Assembly (NCBI RefSeq): GCF_034008315.1
Contig: NZ_CP125377.1
Location: 4,834,501-4,898,500 of the forward strand
Length of the DNA: 64,000 nt
Source of the DNA: Pseudomonas sp. P8_241
GTDB taxonomy: Bacteria > Pseudomonadota > Gammaproteobacteria > Pseudomonadales > Pseudomonadaceae
Direction of reading: 5' to 3'
A model generated the notes under the pieces. It worked only from the letters and a program-made list of their open reading frames with translations, did not search any database and was not told the DNA's origin. Position numbers and translations under genes: made by a program. This document shows positions 18,318 through 27,144 of the stretch, one piece after another (position 1 is the first letter of the stretch; the number at the start of each line of letters is the position of its first letter).

Positions 18318-19271
18318 ATGATGCTGCGAGTTCTAGCCTTGAGCCTTACCCTGATTTCCGGCTTCGCCCAGGCGACTGTCCTGCAACGACCAATCACATT
18401 GGATACCGGCACGGGTGAGCTTTTTGGCTCGCTTTTGCTGCCAAAGTCCGACAACCCGGTGCCGGTTGTCCTGCTGATTTCCGGCTCAGGCCCTACGGAT
18501 CGCGACGGAAACAACTCTGACGGCGGCCGTAATGACAGTCTCAAACGACTGGCCTGGGTGTTGGCCAAACACAACATTGCCAGTGTGCGTTATGACAAAC
18601 GCGGCGTAGCGGCGAGTCTGGCGGCGACCCCGGACGAACGCAACCTGTCCGTGGAAGCCTACGTGGCCGACGCTCAAGCCTGGGGCCGCAAGCTCAAGAC
18701 TGATCCGCGCTTCGGACAATTGATTCTGCTCGGGCACAGTGAAGGCGCCTTGATCGCGAGCCTCGCCGCCCCGAGTGTCGACGCGGCGGGGGTGATTTCC
18801 CTGTCCGGCAGCGCCCGCCCCGTGGATGAGGTCATTCGTCAGCAATTGAGCAATCGCCTGCCTCCCCCGCTGATGTTGCGCAGCAATGAACTGCTCGACA
18901 GCCTCAAGGCCGGGAAAACCAACGACAATGTCCCACCGCAACTGCAAGTGATTTTCCGCCCGAGCGTGCAGCCGTACCTGATTTCACTGTTTCGCCAGGA
19001 CCCGGCAGCCGCGTTCGCCAAGCTGAAAATGCCGGCGTTGATCATTCAGGGCAGCAACGACATCCAGGTCGGCGTCAATGATGCGCGGCTGCTCAAGGCC
19101 GCCAAACCGGACGCCGAACTGGTGTTGATCGAAGGCATGAACCACGTCCTGCGCATCGTGCCCAACGACGTCAAACGCCAGTTGGCCTCCTACAAAGATC
19201 CGAATTTGCCACTGGCGGCGGAACTGGGCACACGAATCCTCGGGTTTATTGACGGACTTCGCTCCAGTTAA
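18318..19271 (+). CDS. Secreted alpha/beta hydrolase (S33 aminopeptidase-like)
   Basis: 317 residues from ATG 18318 (a second ATG follows directly at 18321). A signal peptide, LRVLALSLTLISGFAQA, precedes the mature enzyme. The oxyanion region SGSGPTDRDGN, the nucleophile elbow GHSEG (Ser141) and a C-terminal GMNHVLR with the catalytic His are present. Probably a periplasmic esterase or peptidase; substrate unknown. Divergent from aroC. Confidence 0.85.
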   Translation: MMLRVLALSLTLISGFAQATVLQRPITLDTGTGELFGSLLLPKSDNPVPVVLLISGSGPTDRDGNNSDGGRNDSLKRLAWVLAKHNIASVRYDKRGVAASLAATPDERNLSVEAYVADAQAWGRKLKTDPRFGQLILLGHSEGALIASLAAPSVDAAGVISLSGSARPVDEVIRQQLSNRLPPPLMLRSNELLDSLKAGKTNDNVPPQLQVIFRPSVQPYLISLFRQDPAAAFAKLKMPALIIQGSNDIQVGVNDARLLKAAKPDAELVLIEGMNHVLRIVPNDVKRQLASYKDPNLPLAAELGTRILGFIDGLRSS

Positions 19272-19369
19272 CCTCTTTTTGCCCTCCAGTCTTGAAGAAA
19301 ACGGCCGATAAGCCTTTGTCGCCAGCACACACGCTGGCGGCAAGCAGAGCTTGGACAGGACTCGCCGTT

Positions 19370-20161
19370 ATGACTCAAACCCAGACCTCACCCGACACCA
19401 GCGCTGAAGTAGACGTACCGCCAGCGGTCGAGCTGCCGTGGGCGGACGTCCACGCCGAGCACAACAAGATGCTCCGTCTGGCGCCGTTGCAGACTGACCG
19501 TCACACCGGCGGTCGGCCCTTGCGCTTTGTCGAGTTCGGCTACGCCGAGCGCAACGACAAGGAACGCAGCCTGATGCGCATGAGCATCACCCTGCCCGGC
19601 CAGCGTGTGCGCAAGGAACAGAATCACCTGGACGTCTGGGTCGACCACGGCGAAAAACGCGTGCATTTCGGTCCCGACAGCGGTCTGCAGATTGAACCGG
19701 TGAACCGAGGTATCGGCCGATTCATGGCGGCCCATGGCATTGCCTGGGCGAAGAAGCGCTGGCCCGCTTACACCATCGATGGCATCGACCTGAACAACAA
19801 AGACGCACTGAACGAAGGCACACGCCTGCGCCGCGATCACTTTTTACGTGTGCACGGTTTCGACGTGGTGTACGCCGATGCCCAACATTTGAAGGGCAGC
19901 ATCGAGGACGTGAAGGTCGGCGAATTGCTGGCGGACTGGAACAGCGAAAAACTGCAAGTCGTGGAAATTCTCGAAGCGGCGCAGATGCTCCAGCAGGCCG
20001 AGCAGAACCTGGCCGAGCAGGAAGTCAAACTCAAGAAGCATGAAGAAAAAGTCAGCAAGTACAAACGCGAAGACGCCGGGTTGCGCTTTACCATTACCTG
20101 CCTGGTGGCGTTTGCGGTGTTTCAGGCAGGGCTGCTGATCTGGATCGCCACGCATCGTTGA
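19370..20161 (+). CDS. Hypothetical tail-anchored protein with coiled coil
   Basis: 263 residues from ATG 19370. The first ~190 residues are soluble and mixed alpha/beta (RFVEFGYAER, DVWVDHGEKRVHFG). Residues ~190-240 are a charged coiled coil (LQQAEQNLAEQEVKLKKHEEKV) and the protein ends with one transmembrane helix, LVAFAVFQAGLLIWIA, followed only by THR. It would be anchored in the inner membrane with the body in the cytoplasm. I do not recognise a family. Confidence 0.75.
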   Translation: MTQTQTSPDTSAEVDVPPAVELPWADVHAEHNKMLRLAPLQTDRHTGGRPLRFVEFGYAERNDKERSLMRMSITLPGQRVRKEQNHLDVWVDHGEKRVHFGPDSGLQIEPVNRGIGRFMAAHGIAWAKKRWPAYTIDGIDLNNKDALNEGTRLRRDHFLRVHGFDVVYADAQHLKGSIEDVKVGELLADWNSEKLQVVEILEAAQMLQQAEQNLAEQEVKLKKHEEKVSKYKREDAGLRFTITCLVAFAVFQAGLLIWIATHR

Positions 20162-20179
20162 CAGCTGTAGGTCGCATGC

Positions 20180-21031
20180 TCAGTGCTTGCGCAACCACTC
20201 GATGAACAGCGCAAACAGCTCCGACTGAGAACCGACCTCCAACTTCAGGTAAAGGTTCTTGCGGTGCATGCGCACGGTTTCTGGAGAGATGCTCATCTGG
20301 CTCGCCGTGGACTTCACGGAGTGACCGCGCAGAACCATGTGCGCCACTTCTCGCTCGCGTTCGGTGAGCAACTCACAACCAAACTGCTCGAAGGCCGCCT
20401 GCACCCGGTGCTTGAGATCACCGCCCTCCCCGAATGCCTGCTGGCCTTGCCGGGTGGCGCTGCGCTGTAGACCACGACGTCCGAACTCGCTCACAAACTC
20501 GCGCACCAATGGCTCGACCGCCCGCAGCAGGTTCAGTTGCTCAGCCCGCAGGATTTCCCCGCCGAAGCCCTGGAACAGGCTGACCGATATCTGGCTGTCA
20601 TGGCCGGTATCGACCAGATAGAAACTGTCTTCGGAGCTGCCTGCCTTCAAGTAGTAAGTCTTGTAGTACTCACTGTCGAAGAAATTGTCCGGGGCGATTT
20701 CTTCCAGGTGGTAGAAACCTTGAGCCAGGCCCTGCTCGACCGCCAGGCAGAACGGATCGAGCAAGTAGCCGCCGGAAAAATAACGGTCGATGATCGAGTC
20801 GCGGTACTGCTCGGCAATTCCGCGCTGATACAGCAACTGTGGCGGTCGATCCCTGTGTTCAAGGCTGATCATCACCGACTCGATGCCCACCAGATGCCCG
20901 AACGCCGACGCCAGGTGGCGCAGGGCGTCGGGCTCGTCGACCTGGGCGAAGGCGTCGCGCATGTCCCCATGCCAGCGGTGCAATGCGCCAAAGGTCAGGG
21001 CAATCAACGTATCGTCTTGTGCTTTGCTCAT
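20180..21031 (-). CDS. LuxR-family transcriptional regulator
   Basis: 283 residues from ATG 21031. The C-terminal 65 residues are a LuxR-type helix-turn-helix: LTEREREVAHMVLRGHSVK...MSISPETVRMHRKNLYLKL. The N-terminal ~200 residues form an unidentified sensor domain without the receiver aspartate pattern, so this is not a two-component regulator. It ends 54 bases before an aminotransferase on the same strand begins its stop, so it is the last gene of the binding protein / aminotransferase / regulator group and may control it. Confidence 0.85.
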   Translation of the reverse strand: MSKAQDDTLIALTFGALHRWHGDMRDAFAQVDEPDALRHLASAFGHLVGIESVMISLEHRDRPPQLLYQRGIAEQYRDSIIDRYFSGGYLLDPFCLAVEQGLAQGFYHLEEIAPDNFFDSEYYKTYYLKAGSSEDSFYLVDTGHDSQISVSLFQGFGGEILRAEQLNLLRAVEPLVREFVSEFGRRGLQRSATRQGQQAFGEGGDLKHRVQAAFEQFGCELLTEREREVAHMVLRGHSVKSTASQMSISPETVRMHRKNLYLKLEVGSQSELFALFIEWLRKH

Positions 21032-21084
21032 GCCCCGCAGTCTAGCGGGTGAGCCAACCCTTGGTAAGCGTGCGCCGGGCAACG

Positions 21085-22503
21085 TCATTGGCCACCGTAC
21101 TGGCCGCTGGCCTGAAGTTCGGCCGCTACTTCCAGGATGCACTCGCGCAAAGTCTCGACGATTTCATCGACCTGAACAAACGTCAGGATCAGCGGCGGCG
21201 ACATCACGTTGAGGTGCATGATCGGTCGCACCAGCAGGCCCCGTGCCTGGGCCCGGACGTGAATCTTCTCGCCGATGTTGATCTCATCGGCAAACAGCGC
21301 CTTGGTACGTTTATCGGCGACAAACTCTACGCAGGCCATGAGTTTCTGGCAGCGCACGTCACCCACCAGCGGCAGGTCCCGCAGGGTCGCCAGGCGTTCT
21401 TCGAGGTAGGCGCCAACGGTGTCGACATGGGCCAGCAGGTTTTCCCGCTCGATGATTTCAATGTTTTTCAGCGCCGCCGTGCAGCACACCGGATGGCCGC
21501 TGTAGGTGAAACCGTGGGTGAAGCAGCGACCCTTGCCCGGTTCGGCGATGACTTTCCAGATGCGGTCGGAAAAGATGCAGGCGCCCAGCGGCAAGTAAGC
21601 CGAGGTCAGGCCCTTGGCCGTGGTGATGATGTCGGGCTGCACGTCGAACACATCATAAGAGGCAAAGAACTTGCCCAGGCGTCCGAACGAAGTCACCACT
21701 TCGTCAGCGACGAACAGAATGTCGTAGCGCTGGCAGACGTCCCACATGCGTTTGAGATAACCCTGGGGCGGAATGATCACCCCGCCCGAGCCCATGATCG
21801 GTTCGGCGAAGAAGCCGGCGACCTTGTCCGCGCCAATCGACAGGATCTTGTCTTCGAACTCCTTGACCAGGAATTCGAGAAACTGCGCATCGTCCATGCC
21901 GTCCGGCGCGCGGTACGGGTTGGGGTTGGAGACATGGTGGATCAGCGGGTTGGCGTAATCGAACTCCGGCACCCGGTCGGCGGCCTTGTTGCCGATCGAC
22001 ATGGTGAGCGTGGTCGAGCCGTGATAGGCGTTGAAGCGCGCGATGATGTGCTTCTTTTCCGGTTTGCCGCGGCAGTTCTGGTAGTACTGGATCAGCCGGT
22101 ACGCGGTGTCCACCGCGGTGGAGCCGCCGGTGGTGAGGAACACATGATCGAGGTCGCCGGGGGCCAGGCTGGCGAGTTTCTCGCACAACTGGATCGCAAC
22201 GTTGTTGGACATGTCGGAAAACGGATTCGAGTAGGCCAGTTGCCGCACCTGATCAGCGATGGCCTCGGCCATTTCTTCACGGCCCAGGCCGATGTTGGTG
22301 CACCACATCCCGCCCACGGCATCGAGGAAACGGTTGCCCTGGGTGTCGTAGATGTAGGCGCCATCGCCAGCGACGATGTTCAACGAACCTTGTTCAGCGT
22401 GTTCGTCGAACACGTGATAGCCATGCATGTGATGGGCCTTGTCGGCCTTGACCAGCTGAGACTCGTCCGCTGGCGAAAAAACGGTGTGTGTTGGCGTCGC
22501 CAT
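21085..22503 (-). CDS. Class III pyridoxal-phosphate aminotransferase (omega-transaminase)
   Basis: 472 residues. PLP motifs: TGGSTAVDTAYR (phosphate-binding), FNAYHGSTT, FVADEVVTSFGR with the ring-binding Asp, and TTAKGLTSAYLPLG with the Schiff-base lysine near residue 290. Transfers amino groups from an omega-amine such as putrescine, GABA or beta-alanine to pyruvate or 2-oxoglutarate. The polyamine-type binding protein 39 bases upstream points to a polyamine or GABA-like donor; the exact substrate is not readable. Confidence 0.9.
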   Translation of the reverse strand: MATPTHTVFSPADESQLVKADKAHHMHGYHVFDEHAEQGSLNIVAGDGAYIYDTQGNRFLDAVGGMWCTNIGLGREEMAEAIADQVRQLAYSNPFSDMSNNVAIQLCEKLASLAPGDLDHVFLTTGGSTAVDTAYRLIQYYQNCRGKPEKKHIIARFNAYHGSTTLTMSIGNKAADRVPEFDYANPLIHHVSNPNPYRAPDGMDDAQFLEFLVKEFEDKILSIGADKVAGFFAEPIMGSGGVIIPPQGYLKRMWDVCQRYDILFVADEVVTSFGRLGKFFASYDVFDVQPDIITTAKGLTSAYLPLGACIFSDRIWKVIAEPGKGRCFTHGFTYSGHPVCCTAALKNIEIIERENLLAHVDTVGAYLEERLATLRDLPLVGDVRCQKLMACVEFVADKRTKALFADEINIGEKIHVRAQARGLLVRPIMHLNVMSPPLILTFVQVDEIVETLRECILEVAAELQASGQYGGQ

Positions 22504-22542
22504 AAAAAAACCTCTAAGCGAATTGACTAACGATCGAACAAA

Positions 22543-23649
22543 TCAGATCCCGCTTTTCACCGTGCTCCAGACCCGGGTCATGGCGCGCATGTCCTTGGCG
22601 TCCTGGGTCTTCTGTGGAAACAGTCGCTCGCGGGTTTGCGCGTCGGGATAGATCGCCGGGTTGTTGCGCACGCTGGCGTTCAACAACGGTGTGGCCGCCG
22701 CGTTACTGTTGGCGTAATTGATGTAATCACTGACGTCGGCCATCACCTGTGGCTGCATCAGGTATTCCAGAAACCTGTGTGCGTTGGCGACATGAGGCGC
22801 GTCGGCCGGGATGTACAGGTTGTCGAACCAGATCAGTGAGCCTTCCTTGGGAATGAAGTAAGCGAGGTCGATCTTTTTCTTCGCTTCTGCGGCGCGGGCC
22901 ATCGCGGTGGCATAGTCGCCCGACCAGGTCATCGCCATGCACACATCGCCATTGGGCAGGCTGGTCAGGTAATTGACCGAGTCGAACTTGCGGATGAACG
23001 GCCTGACCGACAGCAGCAATTCCTGCGCGGCTTTCAGATCTGCCGGGGCGGCGCTTCGAGGGTCACGGCCCAGGTACTTCAGGGCCAGGGGAATGACTTC
23101 GGTCGGGGCATCGAGCAGCGTCACCCCGCAATCGGCGAAGCGCGAGACGATTTTCGGGTCGAAGATCATCGCCAACGAGCCGATGGGCGCGTCGGGCATG
23201 CGCTCCTTGATCTTGTCAACGTTGTAAGTCACGCCGTTACTGCCCCAGGTGTAAGGCGCCGAGTACGCGGTACCTGGATCGAACCCCTGTTGGTCCTCGA
23301 GAATTTTCGGGTCAAGGTTGCTCCAGCTCGGCAGCAGCTTTTTATCCAGTGGCTGAAAGACCTTGGCCTTGATCAACGGCGGCGCGAGCGAGGCATTCAA
23401 CACGATCAGGTCATAACCTGAGTGACCGGTGAGCAACTTGGCCTGCACCGTTTCGTAGGCATCGAAGGTGTCGTAGATCACCTTGATGCCGGTGGTTTTC
23501 TCAAAATCTGCCAGGGTTTTTTCACCGATGTAATCCGCCCAGTTGTAGAGCCGCAGCGTATTGGCGTCGTTCACCTCGGCGGCGTAGGCATTGAGGGTCA
23601 GCGGTACAACAAACAGACTGGAAATCACCTTAAGCAGTGTCTTGCCCAT
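22543..23649 (-). CDS. Periplasmic polyamine-type solute-binding protein (PotF/SpuD family)
   Basis: 368 residues with a signal peptide (MGKTLLKVISSLFVVPLTLNAYA). The opening LRLYNWADYIGEKTL is diagnostic of PotD/PotF-type binding proteins, as are GSNGVTYN and CMAMTWSGDYA. Binds putrescine, spermidine or a related amine in the periplasm and feeds an ABC permease, but no permease or ATPase genes lie nearby, so it either shares another transporter or is an orphan. First gene of the group with the aminotransferase and LuxR regulator. Confidence 0.9.
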   Translation of the reverse strand: MGKTLLKVISSLFVVPLTLNAYAAEVNDANTLRLYNWADYIGEKTLADFEKTTGIKVIYDTFDAYETVQAKLLTGHSGYDLIVLNASLAPPLIKAKVFQPLDKKLLPSWSNLDPKILEDQQGFDPGTAYSAPYTWGSNGVTYNVDKIKERMPDAPIGSLAMIFDPKIVSRFADCGVTLLDAPTEVIPLALKYLGRDPRSAAPADLKAAQELLLSVRPFIRKFDSVNYLTSLPNGDVCMAMTWSGDYATAMARAAEAKKKIDLAYFIPKEGSLIWFDNLYIPADAPHVANAHRFLEYLMQPQVMADVSDYINYANSNAAATPLLNASVRNNPAIYPDAQTRERLFPQKTQDAKDMRAMTRVWSTVKSGI

Positions 23650-23684
23650 AGCAAATGCACCTTATCAAGCGAGTTCGGCTCTGG

Positions 23685-23870
23685 ATGAGCGGATGTGTTC
23701 ACTATTGGTGGATTCGCCGGGCGGCACCATACCCCGAATGGGTGTGTGCCCTGTTTTACCCGGCGGCATGGCAAAAAGCGGCAGACCAGTTGACCCGTTT
23801 AGCCATAGATCCCGAGTTTGTCCGACGCTTAAAGTGGCGGCCTGATTCGACCAACCTGGGCATTCAATGA
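23685..23870 (+). CDS. Possible small protein upstream of enoyl-CoA hydratase
   Basis: 61-residue frame whose TGA overlaps the next gene's ATG in the coupling arrangement ATGA. The product is rich in tryptophan (five W) and has a plausible amphipathic C-terminal half (QKAADQLTRLAIDPEFVRRLKW). Against it: no good ribosome site, third-position GC of only about 60% against a higher value in neighbours, and location inside the divergent promoter region. Reported as a candidate only. Confidence 0.3.
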   Translation: MSGCVHYWWIRRAAPYPEWVCALFYPAAWQKAADQLTRLAIDPEFVRRLKWRPDSTNLGIQ

Positions 23871-24649
23871 CTGACCTGATCAAACACGAGCGATGTGACG
23901 GCGTGCTGACGCTGACACTTGACCGTCCCGACAAGCTCAATGCGCTGAACAACGCCATGTACATGCAGTTGGCCGATCTGTTGCTGGCCGCTGACGAAGA
24001 CGAGCAAACTGGCGTGATCATCCTCACCGGTGGCCCGAGCTGTTTTACCAGCGGCAATGACCTGGTGGATTTTCTCCAGCATCCGCCAACGCATCTGGAC
24101 AGCCCGGCGTTTCGCCTGATGAAGGTGGTCACGCGCCTGCAAAAACCGCTGATCGCGGCGGTCTGCGGGGCGGCTGTCGGCATCGGCACCACGTTGCTGC
24201 TGCATTGCGATCAGGTGTTGGTCACGCGCAAAGCCAAGCTGCGCATGCCGTTCGTCAATCTGGGCCTGTGCCCCGAATTCGGTGCCAGCCTGTTGCTGCC
24301 TCGTCGACTCGGCCACGCCCGAGCCGCACGCCTGTTGTTACTGGGCGACAGCCTCGATGGCAACGAAGCGGTGGCGTGGGGCCTGGCCAACGAAGCGTTC
24401 GACGACGGCGAACAATGCCTGGCCGCGGCGACAAAAACGGCCCAGCGTTTTTTGGCGATGCCCCAGCAAGCCTTGCGCCAATCGCGGCAACTGATGAAAC
24501 AGGCTTCCCTGGCAGAACTGGAAGCCACCCTGCGCGACGAAAACCTGTTGTTTATCGCGCGCCTGAATACCGATGAGGCCAAAACGGCCTTGAACACCTT
24601 GCTCAATCGCAGCACGGAAAAGCATTCACCGAGAGGAAACCAGCCATGA
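23867..24649 (+). CDS. Enoyl-CoA hydratase/isomerase family protein
   Basis: 260 residues, single crotonase domain: LDRPDKLNALN, FTSGNDLVDF and AAVCGAAVGIGTTLLLHCD supply the oxyanion hole. The acidic residue following LRMPFVNLGLCPEFGAS is in the usual place. It ends by overlapping the start of a thiolase (ATGA), so the two steps of chain shortening are coupled. Could act as a hydratase or an isomerase; the substrate is unknown. Confidence 0.92.
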   Translation: MTDLIKHERCDGVLTLTLDRPDKLNALNNAMYMQLADLLLAADEDEQTGVIILTGGPSCFTSGNDLVDFLQHPPTHLDSPAFRLMKVVTRLQKPLIAAVCGAAVGIGTTLLLHCDQVLVTRKAKLRMPFVNLGLCPEFGASLLLPRRLGHARAARLLLLGDSLDGNEAVAWGLANEAFDDGEQCLAAATKTAQRFLAMPQQALRQSRQLMKQASLAELEATLRDENLLFIARLNTDEAKTALNTLLNRSTEKHSPRGNQP

Positions 24650-25827
24650 ACACCCCGGAAATCTACGTCGTCAGCGCCGCCCGTACCGCCATCGGTACCT
24701 TTGGTGGTTCGCTCAAGGACGTGCCACTGGCCGACCTGGCAACCACGGCCGTGAAAGCCGCCCTGCACAAGGCTGCCGTGGACCCGGCACTCGTCGGCCA
24801 TCTGGTGATGGGCAACGTGATCGCGACCGAAACCCGTGACGCCTACATCTCCCGCGTCGCTGCAATGAATGCCGGCATTCCGAAGGAAACCCCGGCCTAC
24901 AACGTCAACCGTCTCTGCGGTTCGGGCCTGCAGGCCATCATCAATGCCGCTCAGACGCTGATGCTCGGTGATGCAGACATCGTTGTCGGTGCCGGCGCCG
25001 AATCCATGAGCCGTGGCCCGTACCTGATGCCGGCCGCCCGCTGGGGTTCGCGCATGGGTAACGCCCAGGTCATCGACTACATGCTCGGCATCCTGCATGA
25101 CCCGTTCCACGGGATCCATATGGGCATCACTGCCGAAAACGTCGCCGCCCGCAACGGCATCACCCGTGAAATGCAGGACGCCCTGGCCTTCGAAGACCAG
25201 AAACGCGCGGCCCACGCGATTGCCAACGGCTACTTCAACGAGCAGATCGCGACCGTGGAAATCCAGGATCGCAAAGGCGTCAAACTGTTCAGCGTCGACG
25301 AACATCCTCGCGCCACGTCTCTGGAACAGCTGGCTGCGATGAAGCCTGCGTTCAAAAAGGACGGCTCGGTCACCGCCGGCAACGCTTCGGGTCTGAACGA
25401 TGGCGCCGCCGCGGTGGTCATGGCTACCGGCACCGCTGTCCAGGTCAACAACCTCAAGCCACTCGCTCGTCTGGTCAGCTACGCCCACGCGGGTGTGGAA
25501 CCTGAGCTGATGGGCCTGGGCCCGATTCCGGCCACCCGCCTGGCACTCAAGCGCGCCGGTCTGACCGTCTCCGACCTGGACGTGATCGAAGCCAACATCG
25601 CCTTCGCCGCCCAGGCCTGCGCCGTCAGCCAGGAACTGGACCTCGACCCGGCCAGGGTCAACCCGAACGGTTCGGGCATTGCCCTGGGCCACCCGGTCGG
25701 TGCAACCGGCGCAATCATCACCACCAAAGCCATCCACGAACTGCATCGCACTGGCGGCCGCTACGCGCTGGTGACCATGTGCATCGGTGGCGGCCAAGGC
25801 ATCGCCGCGATTTTCGAACGCGTTTAA
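24646..25827 (+). CDS. Acetyl-CoA C-acetyltransferase (thiolase)
   Basis: 393 residues with Cys91 in NRLCGSGLQ, His349 in GIALGHPVGATG and Cys379 in MCIGGGQG, the complete thiolase catalytic set. Length and sequence are closer to biosynthetic/degradative acetoacetyl-CoA thiolases (AtoB/BktB type) than the 401-residue thiolase at 1448-2653. Translationally coupled to the enoyl-CoA hydratase. Confidence 0.93.
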   Translation: MNTPEIYVVSAARTAIGTFGGSLKDVPLADLATTAVKAALHKAAVDPALVGHLVMGNVIATETRDAYISRVAAMNAGIPKETPAYNVNRLCGSGLQAIINAAQTLMLGDADIVVGAGAESMSRGPYLMPAARWGSRMGNAQVIDYMLGILHDPFHGIHMGITAENVAARNGITREMQDALAFEDQKRAAHAIANGYFNEQIATVEIQDRKGVKLFSVDEHPRATSLEQLAAMKPAFKKDGSVTAGNASGLNDGAAAVVMATGTAVQVNNLKPLARLVSYAHAGVEPELMGLGPIPATRLALKRAGLTVSDLDVIEANIAFAAQACAVSQELDLDPARVNPNGSGIALGHPVGATGAIITTKAIHELHRTGGRYALVTMCIGGGQGIAAIFERV

Positions 25828-25851
25828 CCCTCTTCTCCGCTCCCCGCTCAT

Positions 25852-25924
25852 CGTAGGAGCTGCCGCAGGCTGCGATCTTTTGATCTTGAAAATCAAAAGA
25901 TCGCAGCCTGCGGCAGCTCCTACG
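25852..25924. repeat. Perfect inverted REP pair
   Basis: Two 33-base arms that are exact reverse complements around a 7-base loop (73 bases in all), the longest perfect palindrome in the window. It begins 25 bases after the thiolase stop and would form a very stable hairpin, likely ending or protecting that transcript. Confidence 0.93.
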
Positions 25925-25981
25925 TCGTTTCCTGACAACCGGCAATAAAAAACAATTGCCACCAAATATTACCTGCGTCAT

Positions 25982-25995
25982 ATTACGGTCGTAAT
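25982..25995. promoter_or_regulatory. Palindromic candidate operator upstream of the efflux genes
   Basis: ATTACG-GT-CGTAAT is a perfect 6+2+6 palindrome 28 bases before the EmrA-like ATG. It is nested in a wider inverted repeat, ATTACCTG at 25968-25975 and CAGGTAAT at 26011-26018. Typical size for a TetR- or MarR-type repressor site, though no such regulator is adjacent. Confidence 0.5.
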
Positions 25996-26022
25996 CAAAT
26001 CTGATTCCGACAGGTAATCCCC

Positions 26023-27144
26023 ATGACCAGCATGTCCACCGTTGAACCTGACCTGGCCTCCCCGGTGAAGCCTGCCAAACCGCCGATGCTCAAGCGCCTG
26101 CTGCTGCCGACGCTGGGAATTGCGGCACTGATGCTGGCCGGTGTGTATGGCACGCATTGGTGGACAGCCGGGCGCTTCATCGAAGAAACCGACGACGCCT
26201 ACATCGGTGGTGACGTGACGGTCATCGGGCCAAAAGTCGCGGGATACATCGACCAAGTACTGGTGGGCGACAACCAGAAGGTCAAGGCCGGCGACGTGCT
26301 GATTCGCCTCGATGCGCGCGACTATCGTGCCCACCTGGCCAAGGCTGAGGGCGCAATCGCTGCCGAAGAAGCGTTGCTCGACAATCTCGATGCTACCGAG
26401 CAACTGCAACAAGCCGTCATTGGCCAGGCCCGGGCCGGTATTGATGCCGCCGGGGCTGAAACCGCCCGTTCCCGGGACGATGATGCGCGTTACAAAAAAC
26501 TGGTCACCACCAACGCCGTCTCGGTGGAAAGCGCACAACGGGCCAACGCCACCTTCAAGACCGCCCAGGCCCAGAGCAACCGCGCCGAGGCCGAACTGCT
26601 GGCGGCGCAACGCCAGTTGAATGTGATCGCGACGCAAAAACAGCAAGCCCGTGCGGCATTGATTCAGGCAAAAGCCGAACGAGACCTGGCACAACTGAAT
26701 GTCGAGTACACCGAACTGCGGGCACCGGTCGATGGCGTGATCGGCAACCGGCGGGCGCGGGTCGGCGCCTATGCCCAGGCTGGTTCGCAGTTACTCTCGG
26801 TGGTGCCGGCCAGTGGTTTGTGGGTCGATGCCAATTTCAAGGAAGACCAGCTGGCGCACATGATTGCGGGGCAACGGGTAGTGATTCACGCCGATGTGCT
26901 CTCAGGGCAGGAATTTCACGGTCACCTGGACAGCCTCGCCCCCGCCAGCGGTTCGCAATTCAGCGTGCTGCCTCCGGAGAACGCCACCGGCAACTTCACC
27001 AAAATCGTGCAACGTGTACCGGTGCGTATTCACCTGGACCCGGCCGACAGCCTGCTCGGTCATCTGCGTCCCGGTCTGTCGGTGACCGCTGAAGTCGACA
27101 CTCGCAGGGAACCTGAAAGCCCCACCGTGGCCAGCGCACCATGA
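26023..27144 (+). CDS. EmrA-like membrane fusion protein (HlyD family)
   Basis: 373 residues: short cytoplasmic N-terminus, one transmembrane helix (about 25-45), then a periplasmic barrel-sandwich and coiled-coil domain. TDDAYIGGDVTVIGPKVAGY and the lipoyl-like GDVLIRLDARDY are characteristic of the EmrA branch; APVDGVIGNR marks the return strand. Bridges the inner-membrane pump to an outer-membrane channel. Overlaps the pump gene by four bases. No outer-membrane factor is encoded here. Confidence 0.9.
   Translation: MTSMSTVEPDLASPVKPAKPPMLKRLLLPTLGIAALMLAGVYGTHWWTAGRFIEETDDAYIGGDVTVIGPKVAGYIDQVLVGDNQKVKAGDVLIRLDARDYRAHLAKAEGAIAAEEALLDNLDATEQLQQAVIGQARAGIDAAGAETARSRDDDARYKKLVTTNAVSVESAQRANATFKTAQAQSNRAEAELLAAQRQLNVIATQKQQARAALIQAKAERDLAQLNVEYTELRAPVDGVIGNRRARVGAYAQAGSQLLSVVPASGLWVDANFKEDQLAHMIAGQRVVIHADVLSGQEFHGHLDSLAPASGSQFSVLPPENATGNFTKIVQRVPVRIHLDPADSLLGHLRPGLSVTAEVDTRREPESPTVASAP

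Noticed and set aside
24211..25965. A 584-codon minus-strand frame opposite the hydratase and thiolase genes
   Set aside because: Covers two well supported genes with catalytic residues on the plus strand, and extends into a REP palindrome.
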